DNA of 64,000 bases from SZAS-103 sp038316385 (GTDB taxonomy: Bacteria > Pseudomonadota > Gammaproteobacteria > Xanthomonadales > Xanthomonadaceae): the NCBI GenBank assembly GCA_038316385.1, contig JBBQAN010000006.1, positions 1-64,000 of the forward strand. The letters are read 5' to 3'. Below are positions 17,544 through 27,272 of this stretch, in pieces (position 1 is the stretch's first letter; each line of letters begins with the position of its first letter). Both the position numbers and the translations under genes were made by a program. The notes below the pieces were generated by a model. The model was given only the letters and a program-made list of their open reading frames with translations. It did no database searches and was not told the DNA's origin.

Positions 17544-18262
17544 GCGCCGTGACTTCAGCCACCTCCGGCACTGATGCAGTGATCCGCTGCGACGGCCTCG
17601 GCAAGACCTATGTCGAAGGCAAGCTGCGAACGCCGGTGTTCGACAACCTTCATTTGAACGTCGGTGCCGGCGAGCGCGTTGCCATCGTCGGCGTTTCGGG
17701 CGTCGGCAAGAGCACATTGCTGCACCTGCTCGGCGGCCTCGATACGCCAACTGCAGGCGAGGTTTACGTGGCGGGACAGGCGATGTCGAAACTCGGTGAA
17801 AACGCTCGTGGCGACCTGCGCAATCGCGCGCTTGGTTTCATCTACCAGTTCCACCACTTGTTGCCGGAATTCACTGCGCTCGAAAACGTGATGATGCCAT
17901 TGCTGATTCGTGGCGGCGTGCAGAAAGACATCGAACAAAGTGCGCGCGAACTGCTTGAACGAGTCGGGCTTGGCGCGCGTCTGCAACACAAGCCCGGCGA
18001 ATTGTCGGGCGGTGAACGCCAGCGCGCAGCGGTCGCACGTGCGCTGGTCAATCGTCCGGCCTGCGTGCTCGGCGACGAGCCGACCGGCAATCTCGATGAG
18101 AAGACGGCTGCCAGCGTGTTCGACATGATGCTCGAACTTAATCGCGCAATCGGCACTGCGCTGGTGCTGGTCACCCACGATCGTCGCCTCGCGCGACGTA
18201 TGGATCGTGTGCTAGAACTGACGGGCGGCGCGCTGCGCGAACTCGCTTCGCACGAGGTCTGA
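17540..18262 (+). CDS. lolD: Lipoprotein-releasing system ATPase LolD
   Basis: A 240-residue ABC ATPase that powers lipoprotein release. The Walker A motif GVSGVGKSTLLHLLGG is at about residue 47, the LolD-typical FIYQFHHLLPEFTALENVMMP at about 100, the signature LSGGERQRAAVARAL at about 155, and Walker B ACVLGDEPTGNLD at about 175. The start overlaps the permease stop (ATGA). Confidence 0.94.
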   Translation: MSAVTSATSGTDAVIRCDGLGKTYVEGKLRTPVFDNLHLNVGAGERVAIVGVSGVGKSTLLHLLGGLDTPTAGEVYVAGQAMSKLGENARGDLRNRALGFIYQFHHLLPEFTALENVMMPLLIRGGVQKDIEQSARELLERVGLGARLQHKPGELSGGERQRAAVARALVNRPACVLGDEPTGNLDEKTAASVFDMMLELNRAIGTALVLVTHDRRLARRMDRVLELTGGALRELASHEV

Positions 18263-18265
18263 TCC

Positions 18266-20638
18266 ATGCGCGACGTTGGCTCGCGCGCTGCCGAAAAACA
18301 CGTGAAGCAACGCCTTCCGCCATTTGGAGTCGCCTGCGCAGCGGCGCTGGTTGCAGGCGTCGTGCTGGCGATGCAATTGCTTGCGTTGCCGCCGCTGTGG
18401 GTGAACATCGCATTGGCAGCTACTGGCGTTGCTGGATGGATTGCGTCAAAGCGCTGGCGCTGGCTTGGCGTGCTGCTGTTCGGTTTTGCATGGGCGTGCA
18501 TTCAGGGCGGTCATGCGATGTCGGTGCGATTGCCGTCCGATCTGGTCGGGCGCGACGTGGTGGTGACTGGCCATGTGGATGGCTTGCCGCAACTGGGTGA
18601 TCATCAATTGCGCTTCGATTTCATCGCCGACCGCAGCGGCAACCCCGACGGCATCGCGGGGCGTCACCTGCGATTGGGTTGGTACCGCACCGATGCGGCG
18701 GTCGCCGCTGGAGAACGCTGGCAATTCACCGTGAAACTGCGGCGACCGCGCGGTGTGCTCGATCCGGGTGGTTTTGATTTCGAGGAGTTCGCACTGGAGC
18801 GGCGCATCGCCGCAACCGGCTACGTGCGCGATCCGACTTCGGCACGCAAGTTCGGAACGACGGCGAGCATCGATGCTCTTCGCGAACGCTGGTCGGCACG
18901 GATTGCCGATGCGATGCAGATGCCAAGTTCGCGCTTCGTTCGCGCACTCGCCTTGGGCGATACCCGCGCGCTCACCGAGGCCGACTGGGACATCTTGCGC
19001 GAAACCGGGCTGAATCATCAGGTGGCGATCTCGGGATTCCATGTCGGTATCGTCGCGAGCTTCGGTGCGTTGCTGGCGTGGCTGTTCTACTGGATATTTC
19101 CGCGTCTCGGTCTGTGGTGGCCGCGACCGCAAGCGCAGATCGTGCTGGCGTTGCTGTTCGGCTTCGGCTACGCCGCGATGACCGGCTTCCAGTTGCCGAC
19201 GGTGCGAACGTTGCTGATGATTTTCACCGCGTTGCTGGCGCGGATGCTGCGCCGATCGCGCTCGGTGCCCGATGCGCTGGCGCTGGCGTTGGTGACGATG
19301 TTGCTTGTGGATCCGTTGTCGGTATTGGCGGCCGGCTTCTGGCTGTCGTTCGCCGGCGTGGCGTGGTTGTTGTGGTGCCTGCCGCACGCGACGCAAGGTG
19401 AAAAATTCCGCTGGTTTCTTGGCGGGCAGGGAATCGTCTCGCTCGGATTGCTGCCGCTGACGGTGTGGTTTTTCGGGCAGGCCTCGCTGGTTTCGCCGCT
19501 CACCAATCTGCTCGGCATTCCCGGCTTTGCCTTGATCGTGACGCCGTTGTCGCTGATTGGTCTGGCGGTGGATCTGGTGTTTCCGGGCGTTGGTGGAGCG
19601 ATCCTGCGTCTGGCTGGACATTTGATGGATGCGTTGTGGTGGCTGCTGCAACACGCCGCGCAATGGCCCGGCGCATTGATCTGGCTGCCCGAACCGAGCG
19701 CGATCGCGTTGTTGCTGGCGCTCGCCGGCGCTTTCTGGTTGTTGCTGCCGCGCGGTATTCCGGGCAAGCCACTTGCCTTGTTGTTGTGGTTGCCGTTGCT
19801 ATGGCCGCGCTTGCCCGCGATACCGCAAGGCACGGCAGATCTTGCGATGATCGATGTCGGCCAGGGATTGGCATTGCTGGTGCGCACACAGCACCACACG
19901 CTGGTGTTCGACACTGGACCTGCATACACCGGTGGGCTCGATCTGGGCGAGGCCGCCGTCGTTCCGACAATGCACGCGCTGGGTGTTCGCCATCTCGACG
20001 CACTCGTCATTAGCCACGGCGACAACGATCATTCCGGCGGCGCCGATGCAGTGCGGCGTGCGTATCCGGTCGCACTGCGCTATGCGCCTGCGGGCTGGCC
20101 AAGGGGGCAGGATTATCAGCCGTGCCTGAAAGACGCGACATGGAATTGGGATGGCGTGACGTTCCGCTTCCTGCATCCGCCGCAATACTTTCCCTATCTG
20201 AAAAACGACAGCGCCTGCGTGTTGCGCATCAGCGGACCGGGTTGGTCTGCGCTGCTGCCCGCCGATATCGAGGCGATCATCGAGCAGCGGCTGGCGCGCG
20301 AACAGCCCGATCTGTTGAGCGCTGACCTGTTGATCGCGCCGCATCACGGCAGCAAGACCTCATCGACGCCCGAGTTCCTGCAAGCGGTGCATCCGAAACT
20401 CGCGCTGATTTCCGTGGGGCAGGGCAATCGTTTCGGGCTGCCGAATCCCGATGTTGTGAAGCGCTATATCGCGCAGGGCATCGCGCCGGAAGACAGCGCC
20501 AGCGACGGCCTTGTACGTGTGCAATTGAATGCGGGCGGTGCACATGTTGTCGAACGCACACGCAAGCGCCTGCTTCGCTTCTGGCACGAGCCCGCCGCGC
20601 CATCAGCTAGACTAGCGGTCAAACCGGAATCGAGGTGA
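18266..20638 (+). CDS. comEC: ComEC/Rec2 DNA-uptake channel
   Basis: A 790-residue polytopic inner-membrane protein thought to move single-stranded DNA into the cytoplasm during natural transformation. Residues about 20-75 are hydrophobic helices, then a DUF4131/OB-like periplasmic part. The competence domain follows (about 225-510), opening with RALALGDTRALTEADWDILRETG and GLNHQVAISGFHVGI. A C-terminal metallo-beta-lactamase domain has MIDVGQGLALLV, SHGDNDHSGG and APHHGSKTSST. It starts 4 bases after lolD. Other competence genes are not in the window. Confidence 0.92.
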   Translation: MRDVGSRAAEKHVKQRLPPFGVACAAALVAGVVLAMQLLALPPLWVNIALAATGVAGWIASKRWRWLGVLLFGFAWACIQGGHAMSVRLPSDLVGRDVVVTGHVDGLPQLGDHQLRFDFIADRSGNPDGIAGRHLRLGWYRTDAAVAAGERWQFTVKLRRPRGVLDPGGFDFEEFALERRIAATGYVRDPTSARKFGTTASIDALRERWSARIADAMQMPSSRFVRALALGDTRALTEADWDILRETGLNHQVAISGFHVGIVASFGALLAWLFYWIFPRLGLWWPRPQAQIVLALLFGFGYAAMTGFQLPTVRTLLMIFTALLARMLRRSRSVPDALALALVTMLLVDPLSVLAAGFWLSFAGVAWLLWCLPHATQGEKFRWFLGGQGIVSLGLLPLTVWFFGQASLVSPLTNLLGIPGFALIVTPLSLIGLAVDLVFPGVGGAILRLAGHLMDALWWLLQHAAQWPGALIWLPEPSAIALLLALAGAFWLLLPRGIPGKPLALLLWLPLLWPRLPAIPQGTADLAMIDVGQGLALLVRTQHHTLVFDTGPAYTGGLDLGEAAVVPTMHALGVRHLDALVISHGDNDHSGGADAVRRAYPVALRYAPAGWPRGQDYQPCLKDATWNWDGVTFRFLHPPQYFPYLKNDSACVLRISGPGWSALLPADIEAIIEQRLAREQPDLLSADLLIAPHHGSKTSSTPEFLQAVHPKLALISVGQGNRFGLPNPDVVKRYIAQGIAPEDSASDGLVRVQLNAGGAHVVERTRKRLLRFWHEPAAPSARLAVKPESR

Positions 20639-20642
20639 ACGC

Positions 20643-21353
20643 GTGCTGGAATTCCTGAAAGCCGGCGGCTGGGTGATGACGCCGATCGTGCTGCTGTCGA
20701 TCGTTGCGCTGGCGATTATCGTCGAGCGTTTCTGGACGCTGCGTCGCAGCGCCGTGCTGCCGCCTGGCCTCGGTCTGGAAGTGCGCGAATGGGCGGCGAC
20801 GCGTCAGCTAGATCCGCGCCATATCGACGTGCTGCGCCACAATTCTCCGCTTGGCGAATTGCTCGCCGCCGCGCTCGACGTGCGCCATCGCCCGCGCGAG
20901 CAGATCAAGGAGCGCATCGAGGATGTCGGTCGCCATGTCGTGCATCGCATGGAGCGTTTCATGAACACGCTTGGCAGCATTGCTTCGGTCGGCCCGTTGC
21001 TGGGTTTGCTCGGCACTGTGTTCGGCATGATCCGCATGTTTCTGGAGATCCTTCAGAAAGGCATTGGTGATGCAAACCAGTTGGCAGGCGGCATCGGTCA
21101 GGCCTTGATCAGCACGGCCGGCGGCTTGTGCCTCGCGATCCCGGCGTTGATGTGCCATCGCTATCTGCGCGGGCGTATCGCCGATTATGTGGTCGAGATG
21201 GAACAGCAGGCGATGAGCCTGCTCGACACGCTGGACGATCAAGGCATCGTTGTGCCGGCCAGTGCGCCCGCAGTATTGCCGGAAGTCGAACCCCCGCCCG
21301 AACCGCATCCGGCACCCAAGCGCGCACCGCGTACGCGCAGGAGCGCAGGATGA
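20643..21353 (+). CDS. exbB: MotA/TolQ/ExbB proton channel protein
   Basis: A 236-residue inner-membrane protein with three predicted helices: about 10-28, and a pair in the second half beginning LGSIASVGPLLGLLGTVFGMIRMF and QALISTAGGLCLAIPALM. These are the conserved TolQ/ExbB segments that form the proton path with ExbD. The tail is proline-rich with basic residues (HPAPKRAPRTRRSAG). It starts 4 bases after comEC and overlaps exbD (ATGA). In Xanthomonadales this copy sits in the msbA operon. Confidence 0.9.
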   Translation: MLEFLKAGGWVMTPIVLLSIVALAIIVERFWTLRRSAVLPPGLGLEVREWAATRQLDPRHIDVLRHNSPLGELLAAALDVRHRPREQIKERIEDVGRHVVHRMERFMNTLGSIASVGPLLGLLGTVFGMIRMFLEILQKGIGDANQLAGGIGQALISTAGGLCLAIPALMCHRYLRGRIADYVVEMEQQAMSLLDTLDDQGIVVPASAPAVLPEVEPPPEPHPAPKRAPRTRRSAG

Positions 21354-21771
21354 ATCTTGGCGGCGGTCGGTCGTCGGTCGATGAGCCGGAGATCAACCTG
21401 ATCTCGCTGGTGGACGTCGTGTTCTGCCTGATCATCTTCCTGGTGGTCACCACAAGTTTCAACCGACACAGCGGATTGAAGTTGCAACTGCCGCAAGCCG
21501 GCGCGGCCACGACGCCCGAACAGGTCGCGCCAGTCACGATCACCATCGATGCCGAAGGCCATTACTACATCGGCAAGGACGAGATCCAGGAACGCGACGT
21601 CGCTTCGTTGCGCGCGGCGATCGAGCGTTCCGCCGGCGATCGCCGTGATCTTCCGGTTGTGCTCAGCGCAGATGCACGCAGCCAGCATCAGGCGGTCGTG
21701 ACGGCGCTGGAAGCGCTGGGCGAAGAAGGCTTCGAGAAGGTGTCGATCGCTACCACCCCCGAAGTCAAACG

Positions 21772-21775
<4 letters not shown>
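21350..21775 (+). CDS. exbD: ExbD/TolR biopolymer transport protein
   Basis: A 141-residue protein with one N-terminal transmembrane helix, EINLISLVDVVFCLIIFLVV, containing the conserved proton-carrying Asp (about D21). A periplasmic domain ending LPVVLSADARSQHQAVVTALEALGEEGFEKVSIAT follows, typical of ExbD/TolR. It overlaps exbB by 4 bases and the msbA start by 4 bases (GTGA). With ExbB it harvests proton-motive force for an envelope process; the TonB-like or other partner is not in the window. Confidence 0.9.
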
Positions 21776-23568
<1,793 letters not shown>

Positions 23569-23578
23569 GCGGTATGGC

Positions 23579-24574
23579 ATGAGTGCTACGACCGACTGGT
23601 TTGAGGCGCGCTGGTACGGCGGACGCAAGCCGGGTTTCGCATTGCGCACGCTGGCTGCGTTGTACGGATCGGTCGTGCGCTTGCGTCGCGCGGCATATCG
23701 GCGTGGCTGGCTGCGCGTGCATCGCGTTGGTGTGCCGGTGATCGTCGTCGGCAATATCGCCGTTGGTGGCAGCGGCAAGACGCCATTGGTGATCGCGCTG
23801 GTCGAGCATCTGCGCAAGCAGGGCTGGAAGCCGGGAGTCGTGAGTCGAGGCTATGGACGCAAATCGCGCAGTCAGCGCGTGGTCAATGCGCAGACATCGG
23901 CGGAACAAGGTGGCGATGAACCAGTCTTGATCGCGCGCCGTTGCAACGTGCCGGTGGTGGTGGATGCCGATCGCGTTGCTGCCGCGCGTCGCGTGATCGA
24001 ACTCGGCGCTGACATTGTGGTGGCGGACGACGGACTCCAGCACTATCGCCTGCATCGCGATCTTGAAATCGAAGTCATTGAAGTAGGACGACGTCTCGGC
24101 AATGCGCGACTGCTTCCCGCGGGACCCTTGCGTGAGCCATACCGGGAAAGTACCGACCTGCGCATTGAAAACAGACTTGATGCGCCTGCGGAGGAATGGC
24201 CGGCACATCATTTCCGCCTTGTCGGTGAAGACTTGCTGGCAGGAAACCGCCCAGCGCAGCGATTGCAGGACTGGCGTGGCAAACGCATCCATGCAGTGGC
24301 TGGAATTGGCAATCCGAAGCGTTTCTTCGACAGCTTGCGCGACCACGGACTAGTGCTCGTCGAACATCCGTTTCCGGATCACCATGCATATGCGCCAGCA
24401 GATCTGCAATTCGAAGAGGCTCTGCCAATCGTGATGACCGAAAAGGATTGGGTAAAATGCACGGCCTTCGCCCTTTCGGATGTCTGGTGCTTGCCTGTGA
24501 CTGCTGAAATCTCCGTAGGTTTTTTCGAAGAATTCGATCGATTGATGTCACTGAAGGTTGGACCAAGTAAATGA
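23579..24574 (+). CDS. lpxK: Tetraacyldisaccharide 4'-kinase LpxK
   Basis: A 331-residue membrane-associated kinase that phosphorylates the lipid A disaccharide precursor to lipid IVA. The family segment VPVIVVGNIAVGGSGKTPLV at about residues 52-71 holds the Walker A loop. SRGYGRK, GDEPVLIARR and VVADDGLQHYRL follow in order, all diagnostic. It starts 10 bases after msbA and overlaps kdsB by 4 bases. Confidence 0.95.
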   Translation: MSATTDWFEARWYGGRKPGFALRTLAALYGSVVRLRRAAYRRGWLRVHRVGVPVIVVGNIAVGGSGKTPLVIALVEHLRKQGWKPGVVSRGYGRKSRSQRVVNAQTSAEQGGDEPVLIARRCNVPVVVDADRVAAARRVIELGADIVVADDGLQHYRLHRDLEIEVIEVGRRLGNARLLPAGPLREPYRESTDLRIENRLDAPAEEWPAHHFRLVGEDLLAGNRPAQRLQDWRGKRIHAVAGIGNPKRFFDSLRDHGLVLVEHPFPDHHAYAPADLQFEEALPIVMTEKDWVKCTAFALSDVWCLPVTAEISVGFFEEFDRLMSLKVGPSK

Positions 24575-25347
24575 ATGACCTGCGTTTCGTCGTCGCCATC
24601 CCGGCACGCATGGGTGCGACGCGCCTCCCCGGCAAGCCATTGCGCCTGCTTGCTGGCGAACCACTCGTCCTGCATGTTGTGCGACGCGCGCTTGCTGCCG
24701 GTGCGGACGAGGTGATCGTCGCGACCGACGATGCACGCATCGTCGATGCGCTCGCAGGCCGCGGAGTGACGGTCTGCATGACTCGCGTCGATCATGCATC
24801 TGGAACCGATCGCCTTGCCGAATGCGCTGCGCAACTGGGTTGGGACGACGCACGCATCGTGGTGAATCTGCAGGGCGATGAACCGTTTGCGCCGCCGGAA
24901 GGCATTCGTGCAGTCGCTGCGTGCCTTGTGGAATCCGGTGCCGAAATGGCGACCTTGGCAGCGCCAATCCATGACATGCAGACCCTGTTCGATTCGAACG
25001 CGGTGAAAGTCGTGCTTGCCGCGAACGGCGATGCGCTGTACTTCAGCCGCGCGCCATTGCCATGGGATCGCGACCGTTTCGCACGCGAACGGCTCGGGAC
25101 GCTCGCCGATGGCTGGCTGCGGCACATCGGCATTTACGCGTATCGCGTTGGATTCTTGCGCAGGTTCGCCGCGATGCCGGCGGGACGGCTGGAGCGGATC
25201 GAAGCACTGGAGCAGTTACGAGTTCTCGAATCCGGCGCGCGGATCGCAGTAGCGGTGACGCCGGTGTTGTTTCCACCGGGGGTGGATACCGAAGCCGATC
25301 TGGCACGCGCGGAACTCCAGTTGGCGGCACGGCTGCAATCGGCATGA
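24571..25347 (+). CDS. kdsB: 3-deoxy-manno-octulosonate cytidylyltransferase
   Basis: A 258-residue enzyme that activates Kdo to CMP-Kdo for LPS inner core. The nucleotide-binding loop IPARMGATRLPGKPL is at about residues 10-24, then VCMTRVDHASGTDRLAE, VVNLQGDEPF and LRHIGIYAYRVGFLRRF, matching E. coli KdsB block by block. It is overlapped at both ends (lpxK upstream and the phosphatase gene downstream), so it is part of a translationally coupled run. Confidence 0.95.
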   Translation: MNDLRFVVAIPARMGATRLPGKPLRLLAGEPLVLHVVRRALAAGADEVIVATDDARIVDALAGRGVTVCMTRVDHASGTDRLAECAAQLGWDDARIVVNLQGDEPFAPPEGIRAVAACLVESGAEMATLAAPIHDMQTLFDSNAVKVVLAANGDALYFSRAPLPWDRDRFARERLGTLADGWLRHIGIYAYRVGFLRRFAAMPAGRLERIEALEQLRVLESGARIAVAVTPVLFPPGVDTEADLARAELQLAARLQSA

Positions 25348-25817
25348 GCACACGCATTCTGTTTGTCTGCATGGGAAATATCTGCCGCTCGCCGATCGCA
25401 GAAGGCCTGTTGCGCCACAAGATCGAGTCAGCCGGGCTATCCTCGCGAATCCGGGTGGACTCGGCTGGCACCGGTTCCTGGCACGCGGGCAGTCCGCCGG
25501 ATCCGCGGGCGATCGAGGTGTGTCGCGAAAATGGCGTCGCGATCGACGACCAGCGGGCGCGCCAGATCAGCCGCGACGATTTCTCGACGTTCGACTGGGT
25601 GTTATGCGCGGATAAGGACAACCTGCGCCACCTGCACACGGTGTCGTCGCGCATCATGTGGCCCCGCACGGTGCTGCTACTGGCGTGGGCAGGACTGGGC
25701 GCAAAGGCGGAAGTGCCCGATCCGTACAATGGCAAGCTTGAGGATTTCAGGCGCGTGTATGCACTGCTGGACAAAGCGACCGACGCGATGCTCACCCGAC
25801 TGCAACTGACTGCATAA
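25344..25817 (+). CDS. Low-molecular-weight protein tyrosine phosphatase
   Basis: A 157-residue cytosolic phosphatase. The P-loop C-x5-R is VCMGNICRSP (Cys about 9, Arg about 15) and the general-acid loop is VPDPYNG (about 125). Wzb-type members dephosphorylate Wzc tyrosine autokinases. Here the gene overlaps kdsB by 4 bases. It is the only intact tyrosine phosphatase recognised in the window, about 10 kb from the Wzc-like kinase, so it is a candidate partner. Which substrate it uses cannot be read from the sequence. Confidence 0.88.
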   Translation: MSTRILFVCMGNICRSPIAEGLLRHKIESAGLSSRIRVDSAGTGSWHAGSPPDPRAIEVCRENGVAIDDQRARQISRDDFSTFDWVLCADKDNLRHLHTVSSRIMWPRTVLLLAWAGLGAKAEVPDPYNGKLEDFRRVYALLDKATDAMLTRLQLTA

Positions 25818-25850
25818 TGGTCCAACCGGCGCAGCCGGCCACTGGAAGCG

Positions 25851-27272
25851 ATGATGCTCAATACGACCGCACCGGAACTCACGCACGGACTGGAGTGGAT
25901 CAATTGCCCGTCAACCAGCCTCGCTGCTTTGCGCGGCTCGGTCGTGGTGGTGGCGTTCTGGAGTGCGGGTTCGGCGTACAGCCAGAACCTGCTGGAAGAT
26001 TTGCGCCACCTGCAGAAGAAATTCGCCGGCGCGTTGCAGATCATCGCGGTGCATGTGCCCAAGTTCGATGCCGAGCGCGATGCGCAATTTGTCCGCAAGA
26101 CGTGCGGACGGCTCGGAGTGACAGTACGTGTTGCGCACGATCCGGCTTTCATCGCCTGGCAGCATTACGGCATCACCGCATGGCCAACAGCGGTGGTGGT
26201 CGATTCCACTGGAGTCGTGCGCGAGATCATTGTTGGCGATCGCCATCGCGACATCCTCGAAAAGCATATTCAGGCCCTGATCGGAAACGCCGATCTGGAT
26301 ATCGTCGATGGCAAGAAGCCGCCGCTGAATCCGCCCGAAGCTGAAAAACCGCTCGCATTTCCATCCGGCATCCTGGTTACCGATCACCATCTGTACGTGG
26401 CCGATAGCGGACATCATCAGGTGCTGGAATGCACGCGCGATGGTCGCGTATTGCGTCGTTTTGGATCCGGCCAGGCCGAGTTCATCGATGGGCCGATCCA
26501 TGCCGCGTCATTTCGGCATCCGCGCGGGCTGGCGATCGGTCGCGACATTCTGTTCGTCGCCGATACCGGCAATCACGCTTTGCGGCGCATCCGGCTCGTC
26601 GATGGCGACGTGCTGACCCTGGCCGGCAACGGCCGCGCCGGCCAACCCATGGAAGGCGTCGTTGGGGCAGGTCGCAATGTGGCATTGGATCAGCCATGGT
26701 CGGTGGCGGCCTCGGAAGATCGCGCCTATGTGGCGCTTGCAGGCTGCAATCAGATATGGGCCTACGATCACGCGCAGAGGACGCTGCAGCATGTCGCCGG
26801 TTCCGGCGCGCTGGCGCTGGTGGACGGCGATGGCCGTGCCAGCGCATTCGCACAACCGTCCGGCCTGGCGCTGGTGCACGCGCTGCTGTATGTCACCGAT
26901 TCCGCGGCATCGGCACTGCGTTCGTTGCAGAGCTACAGCGGCAAGACCCAGACGCTGCTGGGACACGGACTGTTCGAGTTCGGCGACGCGATCGGCGGGC
27001 GCCCGGAAGTGCGCATGCAATATCCGATGGCCGTCGCGAAGGATCCGGAAACCGCGCATCTGTGGATACTGGACAGTTACAACAATTCGATCCGTAAACT
27101 GAAGCTAGGCGGCGGCATCGTCGAACAATTCCAACTGTCCTGTCAGCTCAATTGCCCGACTGCGATCGCGGTGAGCAGCGGTGCGTTGTGGATCGCCAAC
27201 ACCAATGCGCACGAAATCCTGCGCGTGGAGATCGCCACCGGCGCAGTGCGGCGGCTGCCGGTGGGCGAATGA
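25851..27272 (+). CDS. Thioredoxin-fold/NHL-repeat protein without redox cysteines
   Basis: A 473-residue protein. Residues about 1-150 look like a thioredoxin/AhpC-type fold (VVVVAFWS at 31-38, HYGITAWPTAVVVDSTG near 105-121). The rest consists of NHL beta-propeller repeats (for example FPSGILVTDHHLYVADSGHH, RHPRGLAIGRDILFVADTGN). The layout resembles NHLRC2. At the place where CXXC is expected the sequence reads SAYS (residues 41-44), so both catalytic cysteines are replaced by serine. No signal peptide is seen, so it is probably cytoplasmic. It overlaps uvrC by 4 bases. Function unknown. Confidence 0.8.
   Translation: MMLNTTAPELTHGLEWINCPSTSLAALRGSVVVVAFWSAGSAYSQNLLEDLRHLQKKFAGALQIIAVHVPKFDAERDAQFVRKTCGRLGVTVRVAHDPAFIAWQHYGITAWPTAVVVDSTGVVREIIVGDRHRDILEKHIQALIGNADLDIVDGKKPPLNPPEAEKPLAFPSGILVTDHHLYVADSGHHQVLECTRDGRVLRRFGSGQAEFIDGPIHAASFRHPRGLAIGRDILFVADTGNHALRRIRLVDGDVLTLAGNGRAGQPMEGVVGAGRNVALDQPWSVAASEDRAYVALAGCNQIWAYDHAQRTLQHVAGSGALALVDGDGRASAFAQPSGLALVHALLYVTDSAASALRSLQSYSGKTQTLLGHGLFEFGDAIGGRPEVRMQYPMAVAKDPETAHLWILDSYNNSIRKLKLGGGIVEQFQLSCQLNCPTAIAVSSGALWIANTNAHEILRVEIATGAVRRLPVGE

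Noticed and set aside
15651..17750. A 699-residue minus-strand open frame opposite ygfX and lolC
   Set aside because: It is a shadow of the plus-strand genes, with Arg/His-rich composition and no recognisable domain.
18446..19663. A 405-residue minus-strand frame opposite comEC
   Set aside because: Composition (Gln/Arg/His) is typical of antisense frames, and comEC motifs on the other strand are clear.
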